Notes: generated by a model from the letters alone, not told the origin. Shown: positions 49,611 to 59,634, numbered from the stretch's first letter. The stretch is DNA of 64,000 nt from SHZI01 sp031409515 (GCA_031409515.1 JANNXJ010000056.1:1-64000); one strand, 5' to 3'. A program made the numbers and translations.

Positions 49611-52600
49611 GGGCCGTCCTGCGTCTTACAGCCGTTCTGCTGGCCTGCCTGGCCCTGACGGCCCGGGCGGATGATTCGGAGCTGTTCCTGAGCGGCCCGG
49701 GTGCGGGAGTTACCCGGGCCAACGTCCTCTTCATCATCGATACCTCCGGCAGCATGGACACGCTGGTGGCGACCCAGGCGACCTACAGCACCAGCCAGAC
49801 CTTCACGGGTTGCTACGACCGCAACGCGCTGTACTTTTCCAGCAATGCATCGACCCCGCCCTGTGACAGCCCCAACGTCCTGCCAAAGGCGGTCAACCGC
49901 TGCGCAGCCTCCAGCCAGCAACTCAACCAGGTGGGCTACTACGCCGACTTTCTCCTGGGCTGGGATGCCAGCCGGGAGCGGTGGGACGTCCTGACGGGAA
50001 GCCGCCCGGACGGCGAGGTGGAGTGCGAAAGTGATCGGGGTATCGAGGGCAACGGCTCGGTTAGCCCGGGTTTTGCCGCCAATGGTCCCGATGGGCCCTG
50101 GGCCGCGACCGACGCCAGCGAACCGGCCTGGACCACGCAATACACGGTCTACGACGGCAACTGGCTCAACTGGCGCAGTAATCCACCCACGGTGCAGAAA
50201 AGCCGCCTCGACATCGTCAAGGAATCGGTCAACGCCCTGGCGGCCGGCCTGGAAGACGTCAACATCGGTCTGATGCGCTTCAACGGCAGTGAAGGTGGCG
50301 CGGTAATCGCTCCGCTGACCGACATCAATACGTCCAGGACTGCCTTTATCGCCGCGGTGAACGCCCTGAACCCGGCCGGCAACACGCCCCTGTCCGAGAC
50401 CCTCTATGAAGCCGCCCAGGTGTTTCGGGGCGCCAACGTGGACTTTGGCAATACGGGCTCCATCCGGAGTGTGGCCGGGTCCCGGGTCGGCAACACGATC
50501 ACTGCCCCGCTCTACCGTTCGCCCATCACCGAGTCCTGCAGCAAGAACTTCATCATCCTGCTGACGGACGGCGAACCGACCGCTGACGAGGCTGCGGTCA
50601 GCAAGATTACTGCCCTGCCGGACTTCGCCTCGGTGGTGGGGACCACCTGCGACGGCACCGGGGAAGGTCGCTGTCTGGACGACCTCGCGGCCTACCTGGT
50701 CCGCCAGGACCTGAACGACACACTGCCGGGGCTGCAGAACGTCGTTACCCACACCATCGGTTTCGAAGTGGACTTCCCCCTGCTCGTCAGCACGGCGACC
50801 CGGGGCGGCGGCGAGTACCACCTGGCTGACAACACCGCGTCGCTGTCCACGGCGCTGAGCGGCATTGTGCTGTCGATCTTCGACAATGCGGGGACTTTCG
50901 CTGCGCCCGCCGTGCCGGTGAATGCCTTTAACCGCAGCCAGAACCTGAATGACGTCTACGTGTCGGTCTTCCAGCCCACGGAGACGGCCCGCTGGATCGG
51001 CAACCTCAAGAAGTACCGGCTGTCTGGTGGCCAGCTGGTCGGCAGGGACGGCCGTCCTGCCATCGACTCCGCGACGGGACTCTTCGCCCGGGACGCCTTC
51101 AGCTTCTGGTCGGCAACACCGGATGGTGACCGGGTTGCCGAGGGTGGTGCGGCCAGCCGCCTGCCGGCTCCGGCGGTACGGCGCGTGTTTACCAATCTTT
51201 CCGGCACTGCCCTCTCCCTGCTCGACCCCGACGATGCTGACCTCCAGGCTGCGCTGGCTGCGGTGCCCGTGGCCGAGCGCGCAGCCGTCGTTGAATGGGC
51301 TCTGGGCCGGGACGTGGGGGACGTGGATCAGGATGGGAATGTGCTGGAAGCCCGCCGGGATCTGGGCGATGCCTTCCACGTCCAGCCACTGACGGTGCTC
51401 TACGGCGAGACTGTCGACAACCCGGACGCCGCCGTGTTCGTGGCCACCAACGACGGCTACCTGCACTCCTTCGACGCCGCCACGGGGGTCGAGAACTGGG
51501 CCTTCGTTCCCGGCCGGTTACTGAATGGTCTCTACCCTCTCTACCGGAATGAGGCTGCTGCGGCGAAGACCTACGGGCTGGATGGCGAGATCAACCTGGT
51601 CATCAGGAACGATGACGGTCGTCCGGGGCTGTCGGGCAACGAGCAGGCGATCCTCCTCTTCGGCATGGGCCGGGGCGGCGACGCCGTGTATGCCGTCGAC
51701 GTGACCGACCCGGCTGCACCCGTGCTGCTCTGGGAGAAAAGCAGCAGTGACAGTGCCTTTGCCGACCTCGGCCAGACCTGGTCGCCGCCGGCGGCTGCGC
51801 GGGTCGACATCGGCGGGACCGTCCGGGACGTGCTGGTCTTCGGCGGCGGGTATGACCCGGGCCAGGACAACGGCCCGTTCCGGCAGGACACGGTCGGCAA
51901 TGCCATCTACATGGTTGACCTGGCCGATGGCAGCCGGGTGTGGAGCGCCGGTAGTGATGCCGCAGTGGGCCCCCACGATCTCGAACTGCCCCGGATGAAC
52001 TACTCCATTCCCGCCCCGGTGAAGCCGCTGGACCTCAACGGTGACGGCCTGGCTGAGCGCTTTTACGTGGGCGATATGGGCGGGCAGTTGTGGCGCTTTG
52101 ACATCGTCAATGGCGAATCGGCGGCAACCCTCGTTGAGGGTGGGGTTCTGGCCTCCCTGGGCGGTGCCGCAGTCGCTACGCCCACCGCTGCAGACCTGCG
52201 CCGCTTCTATGAAGCTCCCGACGTGGTGCCCGTCATCCTGAACAACAAGCTGCTGATCTCGATCAATATTGGCTCCGGCTATCGGGGCCACCCGCTGGAT
52301 ACCGAGATTGCCGAGGCCTTCTTCTCCGTCCGGGACTTCAACGTATTCGGCGTCATCGACCGGACTGACTACTCCACGTCGCCGGTCTCGGTGAATCAGT
52401 TGCTCGATATCACCACTGACCTCGAGCCTGAACTGCCCTTTGCTGCCGCGGGGTGGCAGCTCCGCCTGAACCAGGGCCCCGGTGAGAAGGTACTGGGCGA
52501 AGCCCTGACGGTGGACAACACCACGTTCTTCACCTCCTTTGCGCCGGGCCAGACCCCCAGCGAGTGCGTCAGCGGCGCCGGCATCAATCGCCTCTACGCC

Positions 52601-52846
52601 ATCAGTGTCTTCGATGGCCGGCCCCGCACGAACTTCGACAGCGCCGTCGACGCGCCCCTGACTCTCGCGGACCGCTCGCGAGTCCTGAACACAGGGATCC
52701 CGGTGACGGATGTGAATCGGCTGAATACGGAGACGGGCCCGACCATCTGCGCGGGCACCCAGTGCCTCACGCCGGAAGACATGGCGCGGCTGCCGCGGCG
52801 CGCCGGGACAAAACGCACCTACTGGTTCCAGCGTGAAGGCCCTTAG
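49607..52846 (+). CDS. pilY1: Type IV pilus tip adhesin/assembly factor PilY1
   Basis: This 1079-aa protein has a signal peptide (RAVLRLTAVLLACLALTARA). A von Willebrand A domain follows with the MIDAS motif DTSGSM (near residue 45) and SKNFIILLTDGEPTADE (near 310). The C-terminal PilY1 beta-propeller (about 590-1000) contains a calcium loop DLNGDGLAERFYVGDMGG near 808. It caps the pilus with the minor pilins, controls retraction and can signal surface contact. It is coupled to the small exported gene, and its end overlaps pilE by 14 nt. Confidence 0.95.
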   Translation: MRAVLRLTAVLLACLALTARADDSELFLSGPGAGVTRANVLFIIDTSGSMDTLVATQATYSTSQTFTGCYDRNALYFSSNASTPPCDSPNVLPKAVNRCAASSQQLNQVGYYADFLLGWDASRERWDVLTGSRPDGEVECESDRGIEGNGSVSPGFAANGPDGPWAATDASEPAWTTQYTVYDGNWLNWRSNPPTVQKSRLDIVKESVNALAAGLEDVNIGLMRFNGSEGGAVIAPLTDINTSRTAFIAAVNALNPAGNTPLSETLYEAAQVFRGANVDFGNTGSIRSVAGSRVGNTITAPLYRSPITESCSKNFIILLTDGEPTADEAAVSKITALPDFASVVGTTCDGTGEGRCLDDLAAYLVRQDLNDTLPGLQNVVTHTIGFEVDFPLLVSTATRGGGEYHLADNTASLSTALSGIVLSIFDNAGTFAAPAVPVNAFNRSQNLNDVYVSVFQPTETARWIGNLKKYRLSGGQLVGRDGRPAIDSATGLFARDAFSFWSATPDGDRVAEGGAASRLPAPAVRRVFTNLSGTALSLLDPDDADLQAALAAVPVAERAAVVEWALGRDVGDVDQDGNVLEARRDLGDAFHVQPLTVLYGETVDNPDAAVFVATNDGYLHSFDAATGVENWAFVPGRLLNGLYPLYRNEAAAAKTYGLDGEINLVIRNDDGRPGLSGNEQAILLFGMGRGGDAVYAVDVTDPAAPVLLWEKSSSDSAFADLGQTWSPPAAARVDIGGTVRDVLVFGGGYDPGQDNGPFRQDTVGNAIYMVDLADGSRVWSAGSDAAVGPHDLELPRMNYSIPAPVKPLDLNGDGLAERFYVGDMGGQLWRFDIVNGESAATLVEGGVLASLGGAAVATPTAADLRRFYEAPDVVPVILNNKLLISINIGSGYRGHPLDTEIAEAFFSVRDFNVFGVIDRTDYSTSPVSVNQLLDITTDLEPELPFAAAGWQLRLNQGPGEKVLGEALTVDNTTFFTSFAPGQTPSECVSGAGINRLYAISVFDGRPRTNFDSAVDAPLTLADRSRVLNTGIPVTDVNRLNTETGPTICAGTQCLTPEDMARLPRRAGTKRTYWFQREGP

Positions 52847-53303
52847 TCGACCCCTCGGTAAAGGCTTCACGCTGGTCGAACTCATGATCGTCGTGCTGAT
52901 CATGGGCATCCTGGCGACGGCCAGCGTGGCGGGCTACCGGCAATACGTCCAGCGCGCAGACCGGGTGGACGCCACCACTGCCCTCCTCCGGGTCTCAACC
53001 GCCCAGGAGCGCTTCTATCTGCAGAACAACCAGTACGCGACCACCGCTGCAGAACTGGCCGACCCTCCGCCCGGTGGCCTGGGTACGGCAGAAACCAGCC
53101 TTGGGCTGTATGACCTCTCTGTGGCGCCTGCGGCGGACGGCGCCACGGTGGGTTACACGGCGACCGCCACAGCTTCAGCCAGCGGCTCCCAGCGCGACGA
53201 TGACGACTGCCAGGTCTTCACCATCGACCAGAGCGGCAAGCGCAGTGCCAGCGACTCTGCTGGCACCAGCAGCGCCGCAGTCACTGCCCGCTGCTGGCGT
53301 TAG
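52833..53303 (+). CDS. pilE: Type IV minor pilin PilE
   Basis: This 156-aa protein starts at GTG inside the pilY1 end. Prepilin cleavage would occur at G-FTLVELMIVVLIMGILATA (Glu5 present). VAGYRQYVQRADRVDATTALL then follows, typical of PilE of the PilY1 operon, with a Cys pair (CQVF and CWR). The last codons and stop lie in an 18-bp tandem duplication shared with the convergent lspA gene. Confidence 0.92.
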   Translation: MKALSRPLGKGFTLVELMIVVLIMGILATASVAGYRQYVQRADRVDATTALLRVSTAQERFYLQNNQYATTAAELADPPPGGLGTAETSLGLYDLSVAPAADGATVGYTATATASASGSQRDDDDCQVFTIDQSGKRSASDSAGTSSAAVTARCWR

Positions 53304-53826
53304 GCCCGCTGCTAGCGCTAGGCCCGCCGTCCGCAGCCGACGATTGCAGTCGCCTGCCTTCCAGAAAGAAGCCGTCAATGAGCAGCAGGATCACGCCCAG
53401 CGTGATCGCGGAGTCGGCCACATTGAAGGCCGGAAACGACCAGCGCTCATAGTGAACCAGGATGAAGTCCACGACGTAGCCGTGCTCGAGGCGATCGATG
53501 ACGTTGCCGATGGCCCCGCCCAGCACCAGAACCAGCCCCAGCGGCACCACCACCCGATCCGGGGGCTGGCGGATGAACCACCAGAAGATGATCCCGCTCA
53601 CGACCACCGCCACGCCGGTAAAGAACCAGTTCTGCCAGCCTGAGGCATTAGCCAGGAAGCTGAACGCGGCGCCCGTATTGTGCAGGCGAACCAGGTCGAA
53701 GTAGGGCAGCACGGGCAGGCGATCAAAGAGCTCGAACGACCCCATGATGAGGCGCTTCGTGACCTGGTCAATGGCGATAACCAGAACGCTGACGAGGAGC
53801 CAGAGGAGACTCGGTCTGGGGCTCAT
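53281..53826 (-). CDS. lspA: Lipoprotein signal peptidase II
   Basis: This 181-aa membrane aspartyl protease removes signal peptides from diacylated lipoproteins. It has four spans, the N-terminal VIAIDQVTK, LHNTGAAFSFL, and the catalytic Asp pair in GNVIDRLEHGYVVDF and FNVADSAITLG. The tail after FLEGRRL is a Ser/Gly/Ala-rich extension shaped by the 18-bp duplication. The start is ATG 53826 overlapping the ileS stop (ATGA). Its 3' end overlaps pilE by 23 nt convergently. Confidence 0.96.
   Translation of the reverse strand: MSPRPSLLWLLVSVLVIAIDQVTKRLIMGSFELFDRLPVLPYFDLVRLHNTGAAFSFLANASGWQNWFFTGVAVVVSGIIFWWFIRQPPDRVVVPLGLVLVLGGAIGNVIDRLEHGYVVDFILVHYERWSFPAFNVADSAITLGVILLLIDGFFLEGRRLQSSAADGGPSASSGPNASSGQ
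53286..53321. repeat. 18-bp tandem duplication in the pilE/lspA overlap
   Basis: GCCCGCTGCTGGCGTTAG (53286-53303) is followed by a copy with two changes (53304-53321). On the plus strand it encodes the last five residues of PilE and its TAG. On the minus strand it encodes a doubled GP-S/N-ASS motif at the C-terminus of LspA. Confidence 0.85.
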
Positions 53827-56642
53827 ACGAAGCTCCGGGTTTCGCCACTGCCGGCGACGTTGCTGACGCAGCGACTGCAGATCTCCGGGTGAGCTGCCAC
53901 AGAGCCCGTATCGGCCCGATGATGCCAGCAGCGTACGCACTTCGTATCTGCAGCAGGCGCAGCAGCCACCCAGAACTCGCCGCCGGACAGCGCGCCGGCC
54001 AATGTGGCAGCCAACGCGTCAGCCGGATGCTCAGCCCCGGCCCGGACCGTAGCTGCCGACGTGATGAAGAGAAACCGCAGTTCTTCGCCCAGCTGTTCCA
54101 GCTGGCTGCGGAGCTCGCCATCGGCGTAGATGGTCAGCGTCGCATCCAGGCTGGAGCCTATGGCGCCCGACTCCCGCAAAGCCTCCAGGGCGCGGGAAGC
54201 AGGCTCACGAACGGCCAGCAGGCTCGTCCAGTTCAGGGCACCGGGCGGCATTTCCGGGAGTTCGTGCCAGACAGACAGCAGCACGGAGGATGGCCGCTGG
54301 CCCGGCAGGAAACGCCAGATTTCCTCCGCGGTGAAGCTGAGTACTGGCGCCAGCCAGCGCACCATGGCCTCGAGGATATGCCACATGGCAGTCTGGGCCG
54401 ACCGCCTTGGCAGACCACTGCGGGGCGTGGTGTAGAGGCGATCCTTGATCACGTCCAGGTAGAACGCGCCAAGGTCGACGATGCAGAAGTTGTGCAGCTG
54501 CTGATAGACCTTGTGAAACTCATAGCCCGCATAGGCCTCGACAATCTCGCCCTGGAGCTGGGCTGTCCGGTGGATTGCCCAGCGATCCACAGCCACCAGC
54601 GCGTCGACCGGCACCGCATCCCTCGCGGGATCGAAGCCGTCGAGGTTGCCCAGCAGAAAGCGGGCCGTGTTGCGCATCCGGCGATAGGAATCCGCCATGC
54701 GCTTCAGGATCTCCTGGGAAACGTTCATCTCACTGCTGTAGTCGCTGGACGCGACCCACAGACGCAGGATGTCCGCCCCGAGGGAGTTCATCACGGACTG
54801 GGGCGCAACGACGTTGCCGAGGGACTTGGACATCTTGCGGCCCTTGTCATCCACCGTGAAGCCGTGAGTCAGGACCGCCCGGTAGGGCGCCGCGCCGTCC
54901 GTCGCCATCGCCGTGAGCAGCGAACTCTGGAACCAGCCCCTGTGCTGGTCGGAGCCCTCCAGATACAGGTCAGCTGGAAACCCGATCTCGGGGCGGCTCC
55001 GGGCGAGGCAGTGATGGACCATCCCCGAGTCCATCCAGACGTCCATGGTATCGGTGACCTTGTCGTAGTCGGCGGCGGCGGCACCGAGCATTTCCGCCGG
55101 ATCCAGGTCGAACCAGCCGTCGATGCCCTGCTGCTCCATGCGCCGGGCAACCGCCTCGATGAGCTGCAGGGTGTCCGGGTGCAGCTCGCCGGTCTGCCGA
55201 TGGATGAACAGCGGAATTGGCACGCCCCAGGTCCGCTGCCGGGAAATGCACCAGTCCGGCCGCCCCGCGACCATCCCCTCTATACGTTCCTGCCCCCAGG
55301 CGGGGAACCAGCGCACGCCAGTGATGGCCTTAAGGGTCGCTTCACGGAGGTGATTCTGGTCGAGACTGATGAACCACTGGGGCGTGGCCCGGAAGATCAG
55401 CGGCGTCTTGTGACGCCAGCAGTGCGGGTAACTGTGCTGGAACTTTTCCGCGTGCAGCAGCTGACCTTTCTCCCGCAACAGTTCGACGATGCGGCCATTG
55501 CCCTCAGTGATGTGGACACCCGCCAGCAGCGGCGTGCCGGGCACATAGACGCCCCGGCCATCGACGGGGTTGTCCACGGGCAGCTGGTAACGCAACCCGG
55601 ACTGGTAGTCGTCCTGGCCGTGGGCCGGCGCCGTGTGCACCGCGCCGGTGCCAGCATCCAGCGTCACATAGTCGGCCAGGATCACCGGGACGTCCCGGGC
55701 ATAGAACGGGTGCCGGAGCGCGAGGCCCGCCAGCGCCGCCCCCTGGAAGTGCGCGAGGGTCTCGGCTCCGCGGGCGCCATAGCGCATCAGTGCGGCCTCT
55801 GCGAGACCTTCGGCCAGCACCAGTACAACCGGTCCGGCGTCGAGCTCCGCTCTGACGAGCACATAGGGCAGCTCGCCACCCAGGGCCACCGCCTGATTGG
55901 CAGGCAACGTCCAGGGCGTGGTGGTCCAGATGGGGATCGAGACAGCGGCGCCAGGCGCCAGGCCAAGACGCTGGTAGAGAGCTGCCGCATCCACCACGTC
56001 GAAACGGGCATCCAGGGCGATGGAAGTCTTGTCGGCATACTCGACCTCTGCCTCAGCCAGGGCTGACCGGCAGTCGAGACACCAGTGCACAGGCTTGTAG
56101 CCCCGGAGCAGGTGGCCGTTTTCGATGATCCGGGCGAAGCCGCGGATCTGCTCAGCTTCGAAGCGGGGGTCCAGCGTCAGGTAGGGACGATCCCAGTCAC
56201 CGAGCACACCGAGGCGACGGAAATCCCGACGCTGGCTGTCCACCTGCTGCAGGGCGTATTCCCTGCAGGCCTTGCGGAACTCCGTGGCGCTCAGCTTCTC
56301 GCCCACCTTGCCCAGCTTCTTCTCCACCTGGTGCTCGATGGGCAGTCCGTGGCAGTCCCAGCCCGGGATATAGGGCGCATCGAAGCCCGACAGGGTCTTC
56401 GACCTGATGATGATGTCCTTGAGGACCTTGTTGACCGCGTGGCCAATATGGATGTCGCCATTGGCGTAGGGCGGACCGTCGACGAGCAGGAAGCGCGGCC
56501 TGCCGGCAGTGGCCCTGCGGATCTCGCCGTAGAGGTCCTGCGCGTTCCACTCCGCCAGCATCTGGGGCTCCCGTTTCGCCAGATCGCCCTTCATCGGGAA
56601 GTCCGTGCGGGGGAGGTTCACCGTGTCCTTGTAGTCCGTCAC
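53823..56642 (-). CDS. ileS: Isoleucyl-tRNA synthetase
   Basis: This 939-aa class I synthetase charges tRNA-Ile. The HIGH motif is in DGPPYANGDIHIGHA (near residue 65), a CP1 editing domain is present (TTTPWTLPANQA near 240, with GTGAVHTAPAHGQDD near 335), the KMSKS loop is in GRKMSKSLGN near 600, and a C-terminal Zn site is CVRCWHH ... CSRC. It starts at GTG 56642, overlapping the ribF stop. It is part of the murJ-ribF-ileS-lspA series. Confidence 0.98.
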   Translation of the reverse strand: MTDYKDTVNLPRTDFPMKGDLAKREPQMLAEWNAQDLYGEIRRATAGRPRFLLVDGPPYANGDIHIGHAVNKVLKDIIIRSKTLSGFDAPYIPGWDCHGLPIEHQVEKKLGKVGEKLSATEFRKACREYALQQVDSQRRDFRRLGVLGDWDRPYLTLDPRFEAEQIRGFARIIENGHLLRGYKPVHWCLDCRSALAEAEVEYADKTSIALDARFDVVDAAALYQRLGLAPGAAVSIPIWTTTPWTLPANQAVALGGELPYVLVRAELDAGPVVLVLAEGLAEAALMRYGARGAETLAHFQGAALAGLALRHPFYARDVPVILADYVTLDAGTGAVHTAPAHGQDDYQSGLRYQLPVDNPVDGRGVYVPGTPLLAGVHITEGNGRIVELLREKGQLLHAEKFQHSYPHCWRHKTPLIFRATPQWFISLDQNHLREATLKAITGVRWFPAWGQERIEGMVAGRPDWCISRQRTWGVPIPLFIHRQTGELHPDTLQLIEAVARRMEQQGIDGWFDLDPAEMLGAAAADYDKVTDTMDVWMDSGMVHHCLARSRPEIGFPADLYLEGSDQHRGWFQSSLLTAMATDGAAPYRAVLTHGFTVDDKGRKMSKSLGNVVAPQSVMNSLGADILRLWVASSDYSSEMNVSQEILKRMADSYRRMRNTARFLLGNLDGFDPARDAVPVDALVAVDRWAIHRTAQLQGEIVEAYAGYEFHKVYQQLHNFCIVDLGAFYLDVIKDRLYTTPRSGLPRRSAQTAMWHILEAMVRWLAPVLSFTAEEIWRFLPGQRPSSVLLSVWHELPEMPPGALNWTSLLAVREPASRALEALRESGAIGSSLDATLTIYADGELRSQLEQLGEELRFLFITSAATVRAGAEHPADALAATLAGALSGGEFWVAAAPAADTKCVRCWHHRADTGSVAAHPEICSRCVSNVAGSGETRSFV

Positions 56643-57583
56643 TCGTTGGTCCCTTTATCAGCAAGCAGTCGGCGGGCCTCGGCCGCATCCAGCTCCATCT
56701 GCCGGCGCAGCGCCTCGAGATCAGCAAAACGGGTCTCGTCCCGCAGGCGGGCGACAAAATCCACGCCGAGCTGGCGGCCGTAGAGGTCGCCGTCGAAGTC
56801 GAAGACATGCACTTCCAGCAGGGCCTCGACACCCGCCACCGTGGGCCGTGTGCCGAGGCTGGCCACGCCATCCCGGGCGCCCGTCTCGATACCGTGCACC
56901 CGGACGGCGAAGATACCGCTCAGGGGGCTCACGAGTCGCTGCAGCCGGAGGTTCGCGGTGGGGAACCCCAGCTGCCGGCCCAGCTGCTGCCCGCGGCCAA
57001 CCCTGCCCACCATCCGGTAGGGTCGACCCAGCAACTGCCCTGCCGTGGAGAGGTCACCGGCGGCGAGGGCCTGACGGATCGCCGTGCTCGAGACCCGCAG
57101 GGCACCCACCGTGACACTCCCGACCTGCTCCACACCAAACCCATGTCGCTGCCCGCCCGCCTGCAGGTGGGCCAGAGTGCCGGCCCGGCCCTGGCCAAAG
57201 CGGAAATCATCCCCTACCACCAGATGCCGGACGCCCAGCAAGCCGACCAGCAACTGCTCGATAAACGCCTCGGGAGACAGTTCCTGGAGGCGCTGCTCGA
57301 AGGGGGGGCAATACAGGTGATCGATGCCCAGGGAGCGGAGAACGAGGAACTTTTCCCGCAGGCGCATCAGGCGAGCCGGCGGCTGCTGTGGACTCATGAC
57401 CTCCTGAGGCGTGGGCTCAAAGCTGAAGACCAGCGAGGGCAGGCCGCTGGCAGCCGCCTCATCCCGCACCCGGTCAAGTATCCGGCGGTGCCCGAGGTGG
57501 ACCCCGTCAAAAACCCCGATGGTTCCCACGCATCCGGACGGTACCGCTTGAACTCCTGGCCGGGGCCGGCGGAAAACATGCAT
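56639..57583 (-). CDS. ribF: Bifunctional riboflavin kinase/FAD synthetase
   Basis: This 314-aa protein has an N-terminal FMN adenylyltransferase with GTIGVFDGVHLGHRRIL (near residue 20, HxGH), FSFEPTPQEV, VGDDFRFGQGRAG and VSSTAIRQAL. The C-terminal riboflavin kinase shows GRPYRMVGRV, GRQLGFPTANL (near 205) and EVHVFDFDGDLYG. It makes FMN and FAD. It starts 43 nt after murJ. Confidence 0.97.
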   Translation of the reverse strand: MHVFRRPRPGVQAVPSGCVGTIGVFDGVHLGHRRILDRVRDEAAASGLPSLVFSFEPTPQEVMSPQQPPARLMRLREKFLVLRSLGIDHLYCPPFEQRLQELSPEAFIEQLLVGLLGVRHLVVGDDFRFGQGRAGTLAHLQAGGQRHGFGVEQVGSVTVGALRVSSTAIRQALAAGDLSTAGQLLGRPYRMVGRVGRGQQLGRQLGFPTANLRLQRLVSPLSGIFAVRVHGIETGARDGVASLGTRPTVAGVEALLEVHVFDFDGDLYGRQLGVDFVARLRDETRFADLEALRRQMELDAAEARRLLADKGTNE

Positions 57584-57625
57584 GGGATCAAGCGCGCCAA
57601 AAGCGGGGATTATAAGGTCGGCCGA

Positions 57626-59245
57626 CTACAAGTTTCGCAGCCGCATATCGGTGGGACGCAGGCCCACGGCAAAGAGTGCCGCGAAATAGGCCAGGGCCGC
57701 ACCACCAACGGCTGCTGCGAGCCAGAAGCACCGAGTCAGAAGGTCCGCGGCCAGCCAGTCAGGGGTGGCCGGGATGGCAGACAGCAGCAGCACAGCCATG
57801 ACGCCGGCCGCCACGGCAACCCGCACCAGAAACGACCCCCAGTCGGCCCCTGGCTTCAGGACCCCGGACCGCCGCAGTCCCCGATACAGCAGGGCCGAGT
57901 TGATGAAGGAACCCAGGGACGTGGTCAGCGCCAGCCCCGCGTGGGGCGCCTCCCAGCCGGCCAGTGCCCAGGGCACTACCAGCAGGAGGTTAAGGACCAT
58001 CGTCGAGCCCAGCGCGATCAGGCCGACGCGAACTGGCGTCGCAGTGTCCTGGCGGGCGAAGTAGCCGGGGGCGAGGACCTTCACCATCGTGAAACCCATC
58101 AGGCCGGCAGAGTAGGCAATGAGACTGTAGCTGGACTGTTCGACGTCCCGAATGCCGAACTCGCCGCCGTAAAAGAGCGTGGCCAGCAGCGGCCCGGACA
58201 GCAACATGAGGCCGAGACTAGCGGGTGTGACGATCAGGATCACCAGGCGCAGCGCCCAGTCCAGGGTGTTGCCAAAGTCATCCGTCGCCTGCGCCGCGTG
58301 CTGGCGGGACAGATTGGGCAGCATCACGGTGGCGAGGGCGATACCGAACACCCCCAGCGGGAACTCCATGATGCGGTCCGAGTAATACAGCCAGCTGATG
58401 CTGCCGGTCACGAGGAATGACGCAATGAGTGTGTCGAGCAGAATGCTGATCTGCGCCACCGAGGAACCGAAGAGTCCCGGCACCATCAGCCTGAGGATCT
58501 TGCGCACACCGGGGTGTTTCCAGCCCCACCGGGGCAGCGGCAGGAGGCGGATGCGCGCGAGGGAAGGCAGCATGCACAGCAACTGGACGACGCCGGCGGC
58601 AAAGACCCCGGCCGCCAGCGCCATGCCGGGCCGTGCGTAGAGGGGTGCGACCCAGACTGCGAAGATGATCAGCACCACGTTCAGCATCACGGGCGAGAAC
58701 GCCGCTGCCACATACCGGTGATAGGTGTTGAGGACGCCACCGGCCAGCGCAGCCAGTGACACGAACAGCAGGTAGGGAAACGTCCAGCGCAGCATGTCCA
58801 CGGCCAGCGCAAAACGCCCCACGTCCGCACCGCTGGTGCCACTCGCGAAACCAGGGGCAAAGACGCCAATGAAGACCGGGGCAGCAATCGCCCCCAGGGC
58901 CGCGAGGACCGACAGCATCACCCCGAGCGTCCCGGCGGTGCGACTGACCAGCTCCCGAACCTCCGCATGGTCCCGGGACTGGTCGTACTCGGCAAAAACC
59001 GGCACGAAGGCCTGGGAGAACGCGCCCTCGGCGAAGAACCGCCGGAAGATATTGGGAATCCTGAACGCCACGAAGAAGGCGTCCATGACCAGGGAGGCAC
59101 CGAAGTACCGGGCAAAGACGATGTCCCGGACGAGGCCGAGAACCCGCGACAGCAGGGTCCAGGCACCCACCGTGCCGGTGGACCGGAGCAACTTCCGGCC
59201 GCTCGGGCCAACGGGCTGATTAGAGGGCAGGGGCGATTCAGTCAT
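57626..59245 (-). CDS. murJ: Lipid II flippase MurJ
   Basis: This 539-aa protein has about 14 spans. The N-terminus matches MurJ/MviN (LLSRVLGLVRDIVFARYFG, DAFFVAFRIPNIFRRFFAEGAFSQAFVPVF quoted in part, central Arg and Asp in cavity positions). It flips lipid II for peptidoglycan synthesis. It is divergent from rpsT across 110 bp. Confidence 0.96.
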   Translation of the reverse strand: MTESPLPSNQPVGPSGRKLLRSTGTVGAWTLLSRVLGLVRDIVFARYFGASLVMDAFFVAFRIPNIFRRFFAEGAFSQAFVPVFAEYDQSRDHAEVRELVSRTAGTLGVMLSVLAALGAIAAPVFIGVFAPGFASGTSGADVGRFALAVDMLRWTFPYLLFVSLAALAGGVLNTYHRYVAAAFSPVMLNVVLIIFAVWVAPLYARPGMALAAGVFAAGVVQLLCMLPSLARIRLLPLPRWGWKHPGVRKILRLMVPGLFGSSVAQISILLDTLIASFLVTGSISWLYYSDRIMEFPLGVFGIALATVMLPNLSRQHAAQATDDFGNTLDWALRLVILIVTPASLGLMLLSGPLLATLFYGGEFGIRDVEQSSYSLIAYSAGLMGFTMVKVLAPGYFARQDTATPVRVGLIALGSTMVLNLLLVVPWALAGWEAPHAGLALTTSLGSFINSALLYRGLRRSGVLKPGADWGSFLVRVAVAAGVMAVLLLSAIPATPDWLAADLLTRCFWLAAAVGGAALAYFAALFAVGLRPTDMRLRNL

Positions 59246-59266
59246 GCGGGCGCCAGTCTACCGACC

Positions 59267-59296
59267 TTGACTTACCCGGGGTTAAACCTGAAGAAT
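59267..59296 (+). promoter_or_regulatory. Candidate sigma-70 promoter of rpsT
   Basis: TTGACT (59267-59272) and AAGAAT (59291-59296) are 18 nt apart in the murJ/rpsT spacer, about 60 nt upstream of the rpsT start. The -35 is 5/6 and the -10 is 4/6 to consensus. Confidence 0.45.
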
Positions 59297-59355
59297 ACCC
59301 GCCCGTCGCGGCCTTCCGCGGCTCCCACCTCAGCAAGACCAGTCTGGAAATACCT

Positions 59356-59634
59356 GTGGCGAACACCAAGTCAGCAGCCAAGCGCGCCAAACAAGGCGAA
59401 CGTCGTCGTCAGCACAATGTGGCCCTGCGCTCACGGATGCGCACCGCCATCAAGAAGGTGGTCAAAGCCATCGAGGCGGGTGATACGGCAGAAGCCGCCA
59501 GCGCTTTCAAGGCCGGTGCCGCTGAGGTCGCCAGCATGGTGAACAAGGGCCTCACGCACAAGAACAAGGCTGCCCGGCACAAGAGCCGCCTCAACAAAGC
59601 CGTCAAAGCGCTCGCCACCAAAAAGAAGAAGTAG
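59356..59634 (+). CDS. rpsT: 30S ribosomal protein S20
   Basis: This 92-aa highly basic protein has the S20 pattern MANTKSAAKRAKQGERRRQ, RSRMRTAIKKV, MVNKGLTHKNKAARHKSRLN. It starts at GTG 59356 (GGAAA 8 nt upstream), and S20 genes often use weak starts. The stop TAG is the first TAG of a REP-like repeat (GTAGGAGCGCC). Confidence 0.97.
   Translation: MANTKSAAKRAKQGERRRQHNVALRSRMRTAIKKVVKAIEAGDTAEAASAFKAGAAEVASMVNKGLTHKNKAARHKSRLNKAVKALATKKKK

Noticed and set aside
49523..51466. 647-aa minus-strand open frame opposite pilY1
   Set aside because: Shadow of pilY1; no recognisable domain or ribosome-binding site.
53889..56066. 725-aa plus-strand open frame opposite ileS
   Set aside because: Antisense to the well-supported ileS gene; composition is typical of a frame shadow.
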